Assembly: GCF_004798585.1 (NCBI RefSeq)
Contig: NZ_PPXQ01000004.1
Location: 62,001-126,000, forward strand
DNA: 64,000 nucleotides
Direction: 5' to 3'
From: Massilia sp. Mn16-1_5
Lineage (GTDB): Bacteria > Pseudomonadota > Gammaproteobacteria > Burkholderiales > Burkholderiaceae_D
Position 1 is the stretch's first letter. Every line of letters starts with the position of its first letter. The translations under genes and the position numbers were made by a program. The notes under the pieces were generated by a model. That model had not been told where the DNA came from. It worked only from the letters and a program-made list of their open reading frames with translations, and made no database searches. Below are positions 42,402 through 51,130 of the stretch, piece by piece.

Positions 42402-43816
42402 AGGCGCGCATTGTTTTCCCGGTCGTCCTCGTCGGGCTGCTGTCCGGCTGCCCGGACGTCAGCATGAAGCCCTACCGCCAGCCCGAGACGCCGGGCAAAG
42501 GGGCCTGGTCGAACCAGAAGGATTTGCCGGTGGCGCCGAGCGAGATGATCGCGCCCGACTGGTGGAAGGGCTTTCGCGATCCCTACCTCGACGGCCTGGT
42601 CGAACGCGCCCTGCGCGCCAACTTCGACCTGAAGATACTGGCCGCACGCATCCGCGTGGCGAGCGCCGAGATCGGCGAAGCACGCGCCGGCGCCTTGCCG
42701 AGCCTGGATGCCGGCGCCGGCGCCAGCTTCGAGAAAAGCACCGGCCAGAAGTTCAGCAAGCAGTTCAATCTCGGCACCCAGGTCAACTGGGACATCGACA
42801 TCTGGGGCCGCGTGGCCAAGGGCGTGGAGGCGCAGACGGCGGAGTTTCGCGCCACCGAGGCCGACTGGCGCGCCGGCTACCTGACCCTGGTCTCGGACGT
42901 CTCGACGACCTACTTCCAGATCCTGCAGTTCGACGAGCAGATCCGCCAGCAGGAGCAAACGCTGGAAAAGAACCGCAACATCCTGGTCACTTTCGAGGCA
43001 ATGATGGGGCAGGGCCTGCTGCCGCAGACGCGGGTGCTGCAGCAGCGCGCCGAGATCAACCGCATGAGCACCGACCTGATCGAGCTGCGCCGCCTGCGCG
43101 CCCTGGCCGGCAATGCGCTGTCCACGCTGCTGGGCATTCCGGCGGGCGAATTCACGGTGCCGCCGGGCGCCCTGCAGGGGCGCGTGCAGCTGCCGCTTGT
43201 CCCCGAAGGCCTGCCTTCGCAGCTGCTCAAGCGCCGTCCCGACATCGTCGCCGCCGAGTACCGGGTGCTGGTGTCCTACGACCTGGTCGGACAGGCCAAG
43301 CTGGCCCAGCTGCCCTCGGTCAGCCTGACGGGACGCGGCGGTACGGCCAGCTTCGCGCTCGGATCGCTGCTGAAATCCTTCACCTTCGGCCTGCTCCCGT
43401 CGATCAACTTCCCGATCTTCGACCCCAGCGTCAAGGCGCGCATCAAAACCTCGGAGGCGCAGACCGGGGTGGCCGAGAACGAGTACCGGCGCGTGGTGAT
43501 GGCCGCCTTCGAGGAAGTCGAGAACGCGCTGGTCAACCTCGACGCGCACCGGCGCCAGCGCGAGGAGCTGCAGCAGCAGTCGGAACGGCTGGCGGTGGTC
43601 GCGGCCCAGGTCCAGGCGCAGCTGAAGGAAGGCATGGTGTCGCAGCTGGAGGTGTTCGAGGCCGAACGCACGCTGCTGGCGTCGCAACTGGCGCTGCTCG
43701 CGAACCACCAGCAGATCCTGTCCGATACGGTAACGCTCTACAAGGCGCTGGGCGGCGGCTGGCCGGCGGTGGATGTGCGCAATGCCGCCGACACTTCCGG
43801 CCGGAGCAGGCCGTGA
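42398..43816 (+). CDS. TolC-like outer-membrane efflux lipoprotein (OEP/NodT family)
   Basis: A 472-residue outer-membrane channel subunit. The signal ends in LLSGC, so Cys18 is lipidated. Two OEP repeats form the coiled-coil barrel; family motifs include DWWKGFRDPYLDGLVERAL and RRPDIVAAEYRVLVS. The ATG at 42398 overlaps the HD-GYP stop. With the HlyD protein 1.5 kb downstream and the C39 ABC exporter at 26982 it completes a tripartite type I-like path through the envelope. Normally such channels sit beside the adaptor; here a double-FHA gene separates them. Confidence 0.9.
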   Translation: MKARIVFPVVLVGLLSGCPDVSMKPYRQPETPGKGAWSNQKDLPVAPSEMIAPDWWKGFRDPYLDGLVERALRANFDLKILAARIRVASAEIGEARAGALPSLDAGAGASFEKSTGQKFSKQFNLGTQVNWDIDIWGRVAKGVEAQTAEFRATEADWRAGYLTLVSDVSTTYFQILQFDEQIRQQEQTLEKNRNILVTFEAMMGQGLLPQTRVLQQRAEINRMSTDLIELRRLRALAGNALSTLLGIPAGEFTVPPGALQGRVQLPLVPEGLPSQLLKRRPDIVAAEYRVLVSYDLVGQAKLAQLPSVSLTGRGGTASFALGSLLKSFTFGLLPSINFPIFDPSVKARIKTSEAQTGVAENEYRRVVMAAFEEVENALVNLDAHRRQREELQQQSERLAVVAAQVQAQLKEGMVSQLEVFEAERTLLASQLALLANHQQILSDTVTLYKALGGGWPAVDVRNAADTSGRSRP

Positions 43817-45348
43817 TGACGCTCGGTGCGATGCTCGCCGACCCGCGTTCGGCCCAGGCCAGCCGGCTCATGATCGTGCTCGTCCCGGTCTCGCATCCGG
43901 AACTGGCGCCGATCCAGATCCGCGACAACCTGTTCGCCATCGGCCGCCTTGAAGCGCCTTTCGATCATTACCCGGAAGGCCTGGCTGCCGACCTGTCGCG
44001 TCGCCACGCGCGGATCTTCTGCGAACATGGCGCCGTGTATTTCGCCGAACTGGGAAGCAAGAACGGCAGCAGCGTGAACGGCGCTCCGGTCCGGCAGGGC
44101 ATCGTCGCGCTGCAGGACGGCGACTTGCTCGGACTCGGCAAGACGCTGTCCTACCGGGTGCAGTTCGAACGCGCCGCGGTGCAGCCGCACGCCCGGCTGG
44201 CCAGCCTGACCCTGCTGCCGGAACACGGCGCAAGCAGCCTGCAGCCGATCGTCGTCACCGAGTTCCCCTTCCTGGTCAGCAAGGCCGACGACACCTTTTC
44301 GCGCTACCGCGATTCCGACGCCTCGCAGGTGAACTACCTCTCGCGCCGCCACGCCCACATTTTCCTGAAGGGCGGAGAGCTGCACATCGAGGACCTGGGC
44401 AGCACCAACGGCACGTTTGTGAACGGGATCCGCCTCGACGAGCATGCGGTGGCGCTGGCCGATGGCGACCTGCTCGCCTTCGGCGGGCGTCACTTCGTCT
44501 ACCGGGTCGCGCTGGCCTGGGAAGCGCCGGCGCGCGACCCGACGCTCACGCGCCTCGGCGCCGTGAAGCCCGCACCGATGCTGGACGCGGACCGCACGAC
44601 ATTTGTGGCGGCGGCCGATTCCTTCCTCGATATCTTCTGCGTCGACGCGGCGGCGCCGGGAGCCGAGGCAGCGGATGCGCCAGTCGAGCCGCCCTCAAGC
44701 GAGAAGGCCCAGCCGCCGCAGGGCATGCTGGCCAGCCTGTACGCAGCATTCGGTGGCGAGCAGCGGCCCGATGCGCTGCGGCTGCGACGCTGGGGCTTGG
44801 CGGCGCTCGCCTGCGTGGCCGTGCTGGCCGGAGCCTTATTCGCCATCGGCCGCTCCGAGCGCGAAGCGGAGCGGCTGATGGACGCAGGCGCGTATGCCCA
44901 GGCGGCCGTGGTCGCCGGTGACGCCCTGGCAAACGATCCCGGCGACGCGCAGCTGACGGCGCTGCACACGGAAGCGCTGCTCAAGGCGAACGTGCCGACC
45001 TGGATGGCCGCGCTCAAGGCCGGCCAGTTTCCGCGCGCCGCGCAGCAACTGGCCGGCATGCGCAAGCAGGTGCGCTACAACCCCGGTCTGGCGCCGCTGC
45101 TGGACGAACTCGACTGGATGCTGAGACTCGAAACCTTCGTCGCCGCCCGCGGCGGGGCGCAGGTGCCGGTGCGCGACGCGCAGGACGGCGCCCGGATCGC
45201 GCAGATCCTGCGCCAGTGGGAAGAACAGGGCGAGGCGCACCAGCGCGCCTTCGAGATCATCTCCGCCCACGTACCGGCCTTCCGCGACGCCTATGCCGAC
45301 GCGCTCAGCGACGTGCGCCGGCTGGCGCTGGCCAGGAGCGGATCGTGA
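43816..45348 (+). CDS. Membrane protein with two FHA domains and TPR-like tail
   Basis: A 510-residue protein. FHA domain 1 is about residues 35-105 (FAIGRLE, LSRRHARIF, ELGSKNGSSVNG) and domain 2 about 145-220 (LSRRHAHIF, DLGSTNGTFVNG). A membrane helix follows at about 335-355 (RWGLAALACVAVLAGALFAIG), then a helical, TPR-like region to the end, likely periplasmic. FHA domains dock phosphothreonine proteins, so this may recruit the export complex on kinase signals. GTG 43813 is a possible earlier start; ATG 43816 is used. It overlaps both neighbours by a few bases. Confidence 0.87.
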   Translation: MTLGAMLADPRSAQASRLMIVLVPVSHPELAPIQIRDNLFAIGRLEAPFDHYPEGLAADLSRRHARIFCEHGAVYFAELGSKNGSSVNGAPVRQGIVALQDGDLLGLGKTLSYRVQFERAAVQPHARLASLTLLPEHGASSLQPIVVTEFPFLVSKADDTFSRYRDSDASQVNYLSRRHAHIFLKGGELHIEDLGSTNGTFVNGIRLDEHAVALADGDLLAFGGRHFVYRVALAWEAPARDPTLTRLGAVKPAPMLDADRTTFVAAADSFLDIFCVDAAAPGAEAADAPVEPPSSEKAQPPQGMLASLYAAFGGEQRPDALRLRRWGLAALACVAVLAGALFAIGRSEREAERLMDAGAYAQAAVVAGDALANDPGDAQLTALHTEALLKANVPTWMAALKAGQFPRAAQQLAGMRKQVRYNPGLAPLLDELDWMLRLETFVAARGGAQVPVRDAQDGARIAQILRQWEEQGEAHQRAFEIISAHVPAFRDAYADALSDVRRLALARSGS

Positions 45349-46730
45349 AGCGAGATCTCTTCAAGCCACATACGCTGACGCCCCTATCCGAAGCGCTGGA
45401 GGAGCACAGCGCGGAAGGCATCTCGATCCTCACCGCCGACCCCTGGCGTTTTACCCGGGCGCTGGTGTACTCGATGGTCGCCCTGGTGCTGGCGGGCCTG
45501 GTCTGGTCCTTCTTCGGCCACGCCGACGTGCTGGTCACCGCCAACGGCACCCTGGCGCCGGCCTCCGAAGTGCGCCGCCTGTACGCGCCGATCGATGGCG
45601 AGCTGTCCAACATCTACATCGCCGAGGGACAGCCGGTGAAGGCGGGCGACGTCGTGGCGCGGATCTATGCGCGTGGCGCGATCGAGGCGGCGCGCAATGC
45701 GCTGGAAGCGCGCCTGAAGCTCGAGGACGCGGAGCGCGAGTGGAAGGAATTCCCCGAGAAGAAGGCGCTCCTCGAGCGCAACGCCGCCGCGCTGCGCGAA
45801 GCGGCCGCCGTCGAAGAGCGCCAGCACCAGCGCCGGCTGGCGGAGGGAACGAGCCAGCTGGCCCAGGGCCAGAGCGCCCAGCAGCAGGAAGCGCGCACCA
45901 ACGTCGAGGACGCGCGGCGCGCCCGCGATGCGGCCAAGCTGGAGGCGGACAAGTTCGCGCGCCTGTTCGCCCTGCCGGGCGGCGGCGGGGTCTCGCAGTT
46001 GCAGGTGGAGGGCAAGAAGAACGCGCTGGAGGCGGCGGAGAACGCGCTGCGGGTGGCGCAGGCGCGCAGCACCGAGCTGGCGGCCAGGCAGAGCCTGGAG
46101 ACGACCCAGGCGCGTTCCAGCCTGGAGACCAGCGGCCAGGAACTCGACAAGCTGCGCCTGCAATCGGCGGCCGCCGACCGCGAGGTGGCGAACGCCGAGG
46201 ACAAGTTGCGCCTGCAGGTACAGACTGCGCGCCTGGTCGCCGACGCCGCCGCGCGCATCAAGTTCGAGAATATCGACAAGGAGAATTTCCTGCGCATCGT
46301 CGCGCCGGTGGACGGTGTGATTACCGACGTCACCTCGACCCAGCCGGGCGACAAGATCCAGGCGAATGCGCCGCTGGGCGGCATCGCGCCGAAGAACGCC
46401 AAGCCGATCCTGAAAATCGAGATCGCCGAGCACGACCGCGGCTTCCTGCGCGAAGGCCTGCCGGTGCAGATGAAGTTCAACGCCTTTCCCTACCAGAGAT
46501 ATGGCCTGATCCGCGGCACTTTGCAATTCATCTCGCCGGCCACCAAGCCTTCGCTGCAAACCAAGCAGCCCGTGTACGAGGGACGCGTGTCGCTCGACCG
46601 GACCCAGTACACGGTGGGCGAGACGGTTTATCCGCTGCGCTACGGGATGACGGCGGTAGCGGAAATCGTCGTGCGGGAGCGCAGGATGATCGACCTGGCG
46701 CTGGATCCGTTCAGGGATATTGGCGGGTGA
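45345..46730 (+). CDS. HlyD-family periplasmic adaptor of the peptide exporter
   Basis: A 461-residue membrane-fusion protein. A cytoplasmic ~35 residues, one inner-membrane helix (about 37-56), a lipoyl/barrel start ([24 protein letters not shown]), a long coiled coil (about 100-285), then the second lipoyl half ([19 protein letters not shown]) and beta-barrel ending [14 protein letters not shown] start at 45345 overlaps the double-FHA stop. It would link the C39 ABC transporter to the outer-membrane channel. Its last 20 bp overlap the convergent eutC gene. Confidence 0.9.
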   Translation: MKRDLFKPHTLTPLSEALEEHSAEGISILTADPWRFTRALVYSMVALVLAGLVWSFFGHADVLVTANGTLAPASEVRRLYAPIDGELSNIYIAEGQPVKAGDVVARIYARGAIEAARNALEARLKLEDAEREWKEFPEKKALLERNAAALREAAAVEERQHQRRLAEGTSQLAQGQSAQQQEARTNVEDARRARDAAKLEADKFARLFALPGGGGVSQLQVEGKKNALEAAENALRVAQARSTELAARQSLETTQARSSLETSGQELDKLRLQSAAADREVANAEDKLRLQVQTARLVADAAARIKFENIDKENFLRIVAPVDGVITDVTSTQPGDKIQANAPLGGIAPKNAKPILKIEIAEHDRGFLREGLPVQMKFNAFPYQRYGLIRGTLQFISPATKPSLQTKQPVYEGRVSLDRTQYTVGETVYPLRYGMTAVAEIVVRERRMIDLALDPFRDIGG

Positions 46731-47502
46731 GGGAAAACGTCGGACCGGCTTGCGCCAATGTCGGTGTGTGCTCCGTCTCGTCCTTGAGTTCGACCCCGCT
46801 GAGTTGACGCCTGCGCGCTTCCTGGAGCAGGTAATGCAGCTTGATTGCCGCGTCCTGCACGGCCAGGCCGGCCGGCCGCACGTTCGAGATGCAGTTGCGG
46901 CGCTCGTCGGTCAGGCCCACACGCGGTGCCCAGGTGAGATAGAGGCCCATGCTGTCGGGCGAACTCAGGCCCGGCCGCTCGCCGATCAGGACCACGACCA
47001 TTCTCGCCTTGAGCAGTTCGCCGACCTCGTCGCCGATGGCGACGCGGCCTTGCTCGACGATGCACAGCGGCGCCAGGGTCCACTTGTCGTGCGCCAGCCG
47101 TGAATGCAGCGCCGCCAGGAAGGGCGTGGCGTTCAGTTCGATGGCCAGGGCGGAGAGGCCGTCGGCGACGACGATGGCTAGGTCGTAATCTTTGGTGTGC
47201 GGGGCCAGGAGGGCGCGCGACGGTGCGTCCAGGCGGCGGCCGAGATCGGGGCGTTGCAGGTAGACGTTGCGGTTCTCGGCCGCGCTGTGCAGACACAGCG
47301 GTTCACCAGGCCAGGCTGCCGCCAGTGCCGGCGCCAGGCTGGCCGTGTCGAGCGCCTGGTGCACGGCGTCGCGCGCACGCGCATGGGCCAGCTGGAAGTC
47401 GAGCTGGACCTGAGTCGGCTGGCTGATGCCGGTGTGGCCGAGGGCGATGCGCGCGGCCGTGAAGCGGCGCAGGGCTTGCCATGGATCGGGAGGGATGATC
47501 AT
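46711..47502 (-). CDS. eutC: Ethanolamine ammonia-lyase small subunit EutC
   Basis: A 263-residue EutC. Recognisable features are [20 protein letters not shown] near the start, [16 protein letters not shown], and [18 protein letters not shown]...RNCISNVRP. With EutB it binds adenosylcobalamin and converts ethanolamine to acetaldehyde and ammonia. The gene overlaps the end of the convergent HlyD gene by 20 bp. It starts 9 bp after eutB on the same strand. No microcompartment or eutA reactivase gene is in the window. Confidence 0.95.
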   Translation of the reverse strand: MIIPPDPWQALRRFTAARIALGHTGISQPTQVQLDFQLAHARARDAVHQALDTASLAPALAAAWPGEPLCLHSAAENRNVYLQRPDLGRRLDAPSRALLAPHTKDYDLAIVVADGLSALAIELNATPFLAALHSRLAHDKWTLAPLCIVEQGRVAIGDEVGELLKARMVVVLIGERPGLSSPDSMGLYLTWAPRVGLTDERRNCISNVRPAGLAVQDAAIKLHYLLQEARRRQLSGVELKDETEHTPTLAQAGPTFSLTRQYP

Positions 47503-47511
47503 GGAGGCTCC

Positions 47512-48903
47512 TCAGGTCAGCTGCGCCAGCGCGCGCTGGAAGGGGGCCGGCAAGGTGCGTCCCAGTTGCACCTGGCCGTCGCCGATAAAAATGCCCATGC
47601 CGCGCAGCCAGGCGTCGAACTCGGGCGCCGGCTGCAGGCCGAGCGCGCGGCGCGCGTACAGGGCGTCGTGGAAGGAAGTGGTCTGGTAGTTCAGCATGAT
47701 GTCGTCCGCGCCCGGCACGCCCATGATGAAGCTGCAGCCGGCCGTGCCCAGCATCGTGAGCAGCACGTCCATGTCGTCCTGGTCGGCCTCGGCGTGGTTG
47801 GTGTAGCACACGTCCACCCCCATGGGCAGGCCGAGCAGCTTGGCGCAGAAGTGGTCCTCGAGGCCGGCGCGCGTGATCTGCTTGCCGTCGTAGAGGTATT
47901 CCGGGCCCATGAAGCCGACCACTGAATTGACCAGCAGCGGTTCGAATGCGCGCGCGACGGCATAGGCGCGCGCTTCGCAGGTTTGCTGGTCGAGGCCGTG
48001 GTGCGCGTTGCTCGAGAGTGCGCTTCCCTGGCCGGTTTCGAAGTACATCAGGTTCTCGCCCATGGTGCCGCGTCCCAGCGACAGCGCCGCCGCGCGCGCT
48101 TCGGCTAGCAGGGCCAGGTCGATGCCGAAGCTGGCGTTCGCGGCCTGGGTGCCGGCGATCGACTGGAACACCAGGTCGACCGGGGCGCCCCGCTCGATCG
48201 CGGCCAGCGTATTGGTCACGTGGGTCAGCACGCAGGACTGGGTCGGAATGGCGTAGCGGCCGATGATCTCGTCCAGCATGGTGACCAGCTTGACCACCTG
48301 CGCGACGTTGTCGGTGGCCGGGTTGATGCCGATGACGGCGTCGCCGCAGCCGTACATCAGGCCGTCGAACAGGCTGGCGGCAATGCCGGACGCATCGTCG
48401 CGGGGATGGTTCGGCTGCAGGCGCGTGGACAGCGTCCCGGGCAGGCCGATGGTATTGCGAAAGCGCGTCACGACGCGGCATTTGCGGGCGACCAGCACCA
48501 GGTCCTGGATGCGCATGATTTTCGAGACGGCGGCCGCCATCTCGGGCGTGATGCCGGGGGCGAGCCGTGCGAGCGCAGCGGTGTCGGCCTCGTCGCCGAG
48601 CAGCCAGTCGCGCAGGGCGCCGACGGTCAGGTGGCGGACGGGGGCGAAGGCGTCGTCGTCGTGGCTGTCGACGATCAGGCGCGTGACCTCGTCAAGCTCG
48701 TAGGGCACGACGGCTTCGTTGAGGAAGGTGGTCAAGGGCAGATCGGCCAGGGCCATCTGCGCGGCCACGCGTTCCTCGCTGCTGCCGGCCGCGACGCCGG
48801 CCAGGTAGTCGCCCGAACGCGCCGGCGAGGCCTTCGCCAGCAGCTCGCGCAGGCTGGCGAAGGTATAGGTGTGGCTGGCGACACGGTGGGAAAACTGGCT
48901 CAT
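47512..48903 (-). CDS. eutB: Ethanolamine ammonia-lyase large subunit EutB
   Basis: A 463-residue TIM-barrel subunit carrying the substrate and cobalamin site. The start HTYTFASLRELLAKASPARSGDYLAGVAA and the segments LTHVTNTLAAIERGAPVDLVFQSIAGTQ and LMYFETGQGSALSSNAHHG are typical of EutB. The ATG at 48903 fits the family N-terminus; an earlier in-frame start at 48939 would overlap an NtrC-type palindrome. Operon eutB-eutC, likely used to obtain nitrogen and two-carbon units from ethanolamine. Confidence 0.95.
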   Translation of the reverse strand: MSQFSHRVASHTYTFASLRELLAKASPARSGDYLAGVAAGSSEERVAAQMALADLPLTTFLNEAVVPYELDEVTRLIVDSHDDDAFAPVRHLTVGALRDWLLGDEADTAALARLAPGITPEMAAAVSKIMRIQDLVLVARKCRVVTRFRNTIGLPGTLSTRLQPNHPRDDASGIAASLFDGLMYGCGDAVIGINPATDNVAQVVKLVTMLDEIIGRYAIPTQSCVLTHVTNTLAAIERGAPVDLVFQSIAGTQAANASFGIDLALLAEARAAALSLGRGTMGENLMYFETGQGSALSSNAHHGLDQQTCEARAYAVARAFEPLLVNSVVGFMGPEYLYDGKQITRAGLEDHFCAKLLGLPMGVDVCYTNHAEADQDDMDVLLTMLGTAGCSFIMGVPGADDIMLNYQTTSFHDALYARRALGLQPAPEFDAWLRGMGIFIGDGQVQLGRTLPAPFQRALAQLT

Positions 48904-48921
48904 GGCGCGCTCCGCTGTGCT

Positions 48922-48938
48922 TGCACCATATTGGTGCA
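48922..48938 (-). promoter_or_regulatory. NtrC-type binding palindrome upstream of eutB
   Basis: TGCACCATATTGGTGCA is a perfect 7-bp-arm palindrome matching the known NtrC consensus TGCACC-N5-GGTGCA. It lies 18 bp before the eutB ATG, closer than usual for an activator, so it may act as a repressor site or as a downstream enhancer. Confidence 0.65.
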
Positions 48939-48942
48939 TCCA

Positions 48943-48969
48943 AGCTGATGCCGCGACTCGGCATCAGCT
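48943..48969 (-). terminator. Hairpin between the FAD oxidoreductase gene and eutB
   Basis: AGCTGATGCCG and CGGCATCAGCT form an 11-bp stem with a 5-nt loop. It lies 21 bp past the stop of the oxidoreductase gene. No T tract follows. A sigma-54-like pair (GG 48980-48979, GC 48968-48967, 10 bp apart) overlaps it and could start eutBC transcription. Confidence 0.45.
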
Positions 48970-48990
48970 GGAATCCTGCCACATTTTCAG

Positions 48991-51045
48991 TCACTGCGCG
49001 AAGTCGCTGTCGCCGGGAATCGTGGCCGGATAGCCGGAGATCGCGCGTGCCGCCTGCATGCCGCTCATGACCGCCGCTTCCACGCAGCCGGAATCGAGCC
49101 CAGTGCGCAGCCAGTCGCCGGCCAGGAACAGGTTCGACAGGCCAGAGCCGGCGGTACTCAGCCGATATGCGCTGCTGCCCGCCACCGACAGCACATAGCG
49201 TTCGGACGGGTCGACATTCGCGCGCCAGTACTGGCGCTCCATGCGCGCGATGCCGCTCGCCTGTTCGGGATCGGCCAGCCACTGCCACGGAAAATCGGGA
49301 CGCGCCTCGGGCCAGAGTGCGCCGATCCGATTGCTGAACAGGTCGAGCGCGTTCTCCCGGGCTTGCGCGGTGGCGCGCGCCGGAAAGCCGGTGTCGGACC
49401 GCGGTGGCATGTCGGGCAGGGCCATCGCGCCGCAGAAGTACTGGACGCTGGCCGGTGCCGCCGCTGCCGGCCAGTCCTCGGCGGGCAGCACCTGGCTCAT
49501 CGCCGCCCAGGTGTCGTAGGGCTGGCTGAAGTTGGTGACGATCGGTTCCTCGCCGTTCGGTGCGAAGGTCCAGCCCAGCTCGCGCGTTGGCCGGGTGAGC
49601 CAAATTTGGCAGGCCTGGGTCGGCACCGAGCGCAGGGCCGCGGCGGCGTCGCGCAAGGGACTGCTCGCGGCCAGCAGGGCCGGCGCCGTCAGCGCCAGCG
49701 AGGCCACGGGCAGGCCGCAGACGAGATGGTCGAAATCGCGTCCGCGCAGCAGGGTGCGCTCGGGCAGGCCGGCACCGAAGGCCTGCCGGTGCAGCTGCGG
49801 CCAGTCGCTCCACCAGGACTCGAGGTCGACCCCATGCTCGCGCATCACCGCCGCCTGGGCCGGATCGATCTGATCGAAGTCCGGCGCGCTCGGCCAGCAC
49901 GGCAGACCCTTGACGGATACCAGCGGGCGATAGCTGCCCTCGCGGAGCTCGGCCTGCCTGGTAAGGCGCACCATGTCCACCGCACCGTCGGCATCGGGCA
50001 GCATCGCTTCCACGCGATGGAAGAACTCGAAGCGCACGCCGCGCGCGGCCAGCAGCTCGTACAGGGGCGCGAAGACGGCATCGCCCATCCCCGCCTGCAT
50101 CCGGTAGAACACGCTGCCGCGGTAGGCGAAGGACATGCGCATCATCCAGCGCAGCGCGGTGCCGGCTTCGATATTCGGCCGCGCCGGATCGCCGTCTTCG
50201 AACGCGAACAGTTGCGAGTACATGGCCGCCACCGGCGCCGAATCCACGCACAGTTCCGGGTCGCCGCCGTGGCGCCGCAGCCAGGCGCGCAGGTCGAGGT
50301 CGTTGATGGCATCGAAGCCGCGCGTGAAGACGCGGTCGGCCAGCATGCCGCGGATGGTCGTGATGCCGATGCTCAGGCCGATCAGCTTGCGGCGCGTGGC
50401 GTCGTCGTCGATCAGGGAAGGCGTGGCGGGTAGCTCGCGGCCGGCGCGTTCCAGCAGCGCCAGCAGGCGCGCGCGCTCGGCATCCGTGTGCAGGCCGGCG
50501 TCGCGCGGCAGCGCATGCGCGATGCCGGCCGCCTCATCGAGTGAGTTCCCCAGCGCAAGCGAGCCGGCCCGCAGCTCGCTTTGCCAGCGCCGCAGCCAGG
50601 TCAACGCTTCCAGGGCCATCTGCCAGGGCGTCACCGGATCGCTCCCGGTACCCGGTTCGCCGGGCCGCTGCGGCAGCACCAGGTGCCAGGGGCGCCAGTC
50701 CTCGCCCACCGCTTCGGCCAGCACGAGGTAGTCGTGGGGCCGGAAGGCCTGGTCCCAGGTCGCCAGCGGCGCACCAAGGGGGCGTGCCAGTTCGGCGTAC
50801 ACCGCGCGGATCATGGCGAAGGCGTGCGCGTAGAAGCCGAACCAGATGTGCAGGCCGTACTCCTCGATGCGCTGCCCCAGCCGCACGTTGCGCCCGCTCG
50901 CGCCCTTGCCGCCGAGCCGCCAGCCCTGCTGGTAGACCGTAATCTCGTAGCGCTCGCGCCAGCCGGGCTGCGCGCTCAGGTAAAAGGCCGCCGCCATCGA
51001 TGCGGCGCCACCGCCGAGGATGGCGATTTTCTGTGCCTGGGCCAT
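48991..51045 (-). CDS. FAD/NAD(P)-binding oxidoreductase, amine-oxidase/desaturase superfamily
   Basis: A 684-residue protein. The N-terminus has the FAD motif IAILGGGAASMAAAFYLS followed by VYQQGWRLGGKGASGRN, and the C-terminus has SNLFLAGDWLRTGLDSGCVEAAVMSGMQAA, both typical of NAD(P)-binding carotenoid desaturase/hydroxysqualene dehydroxylase relatives. It is longer than those enzymes, and no isoprenoid genes are nearby. The ATG at 51045 follows AGGGAGGATCACC; an earlier start nine codons upstream lacks a good site. Substrate unknown. Same strand as eutBC, 87 bp before eutB. Confidence 0.82.
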   Translation of the reverse strand: MAQAQKIAILGGGAASMAAAFYLSAQPGWRERYEITVYQQGWRLGGKGASGRNVRLGQRIEEYGLHIWFGFYAHAFAMIRAVYAELARPLGAPLATWDQAFRPHDYLVLAEAVGEDWRPWHLVLPQRPGEPGTGSDPVTPWQMALEALTWLRRWQSELRAGSLALGNSLDEAAGIAHALPRDAGLHTDAERARLLALLERAGRELPATPSLIDDDATRRKLIGLSIGITTIRGMLADRVFTRGFDAINDLDLRAWLRRHGGDPELCVDSAPVAAMYSQLFAFEDGDPARPNIEAGTALRWMMRMSFAYRGSVFYRMQAGMGDAVFAPLYELLAARGVRFEFFHRVEAMLPDADGAVDMVRLTRQAELREGSYRPLVSVKGLPCWPSAPDFDQIDPAQAAVMREHGVDLESWWSDWPQLHRQAFGAGLPERTLLRGRDFDHLVCGLPVASLALTAPALLAASSPLRDAAAALRSVPTQACQIWLTRPTRELGWTFAPNGEEPIVTNFSQPYDTWAAMSQVLPAEDWPAAAAPASVQYFCGAMALPDMPPRSDTGFPARATAQARENALDLFSNRIGALWPEARPDFPWQWLADPEQASGIARMERQYWRANVDPSERYVLSVAGSSAYRLSTAGSGLSNLFLAGDWLRTGLDSGCVEAAVMSGMQAARAISGYPATIPGDSDFAQ

Positions 51046-51130
51046 GGTGATCCTCCCTATGGATTGGTCCAATAAACCAGTCTAGGGAAGCGGATCTACC
51101 GATGTGTTCGCCAAGATCAAGGAAGCGCTG

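Noticed and set aside
36225-45348. Part of a type VI secretion cluster
   Set aside because: Kinase, phosphatase and FHA genes fit, but no Tss, Hcp, VgrG or ClpV gene was found on either strand in 64 kb.
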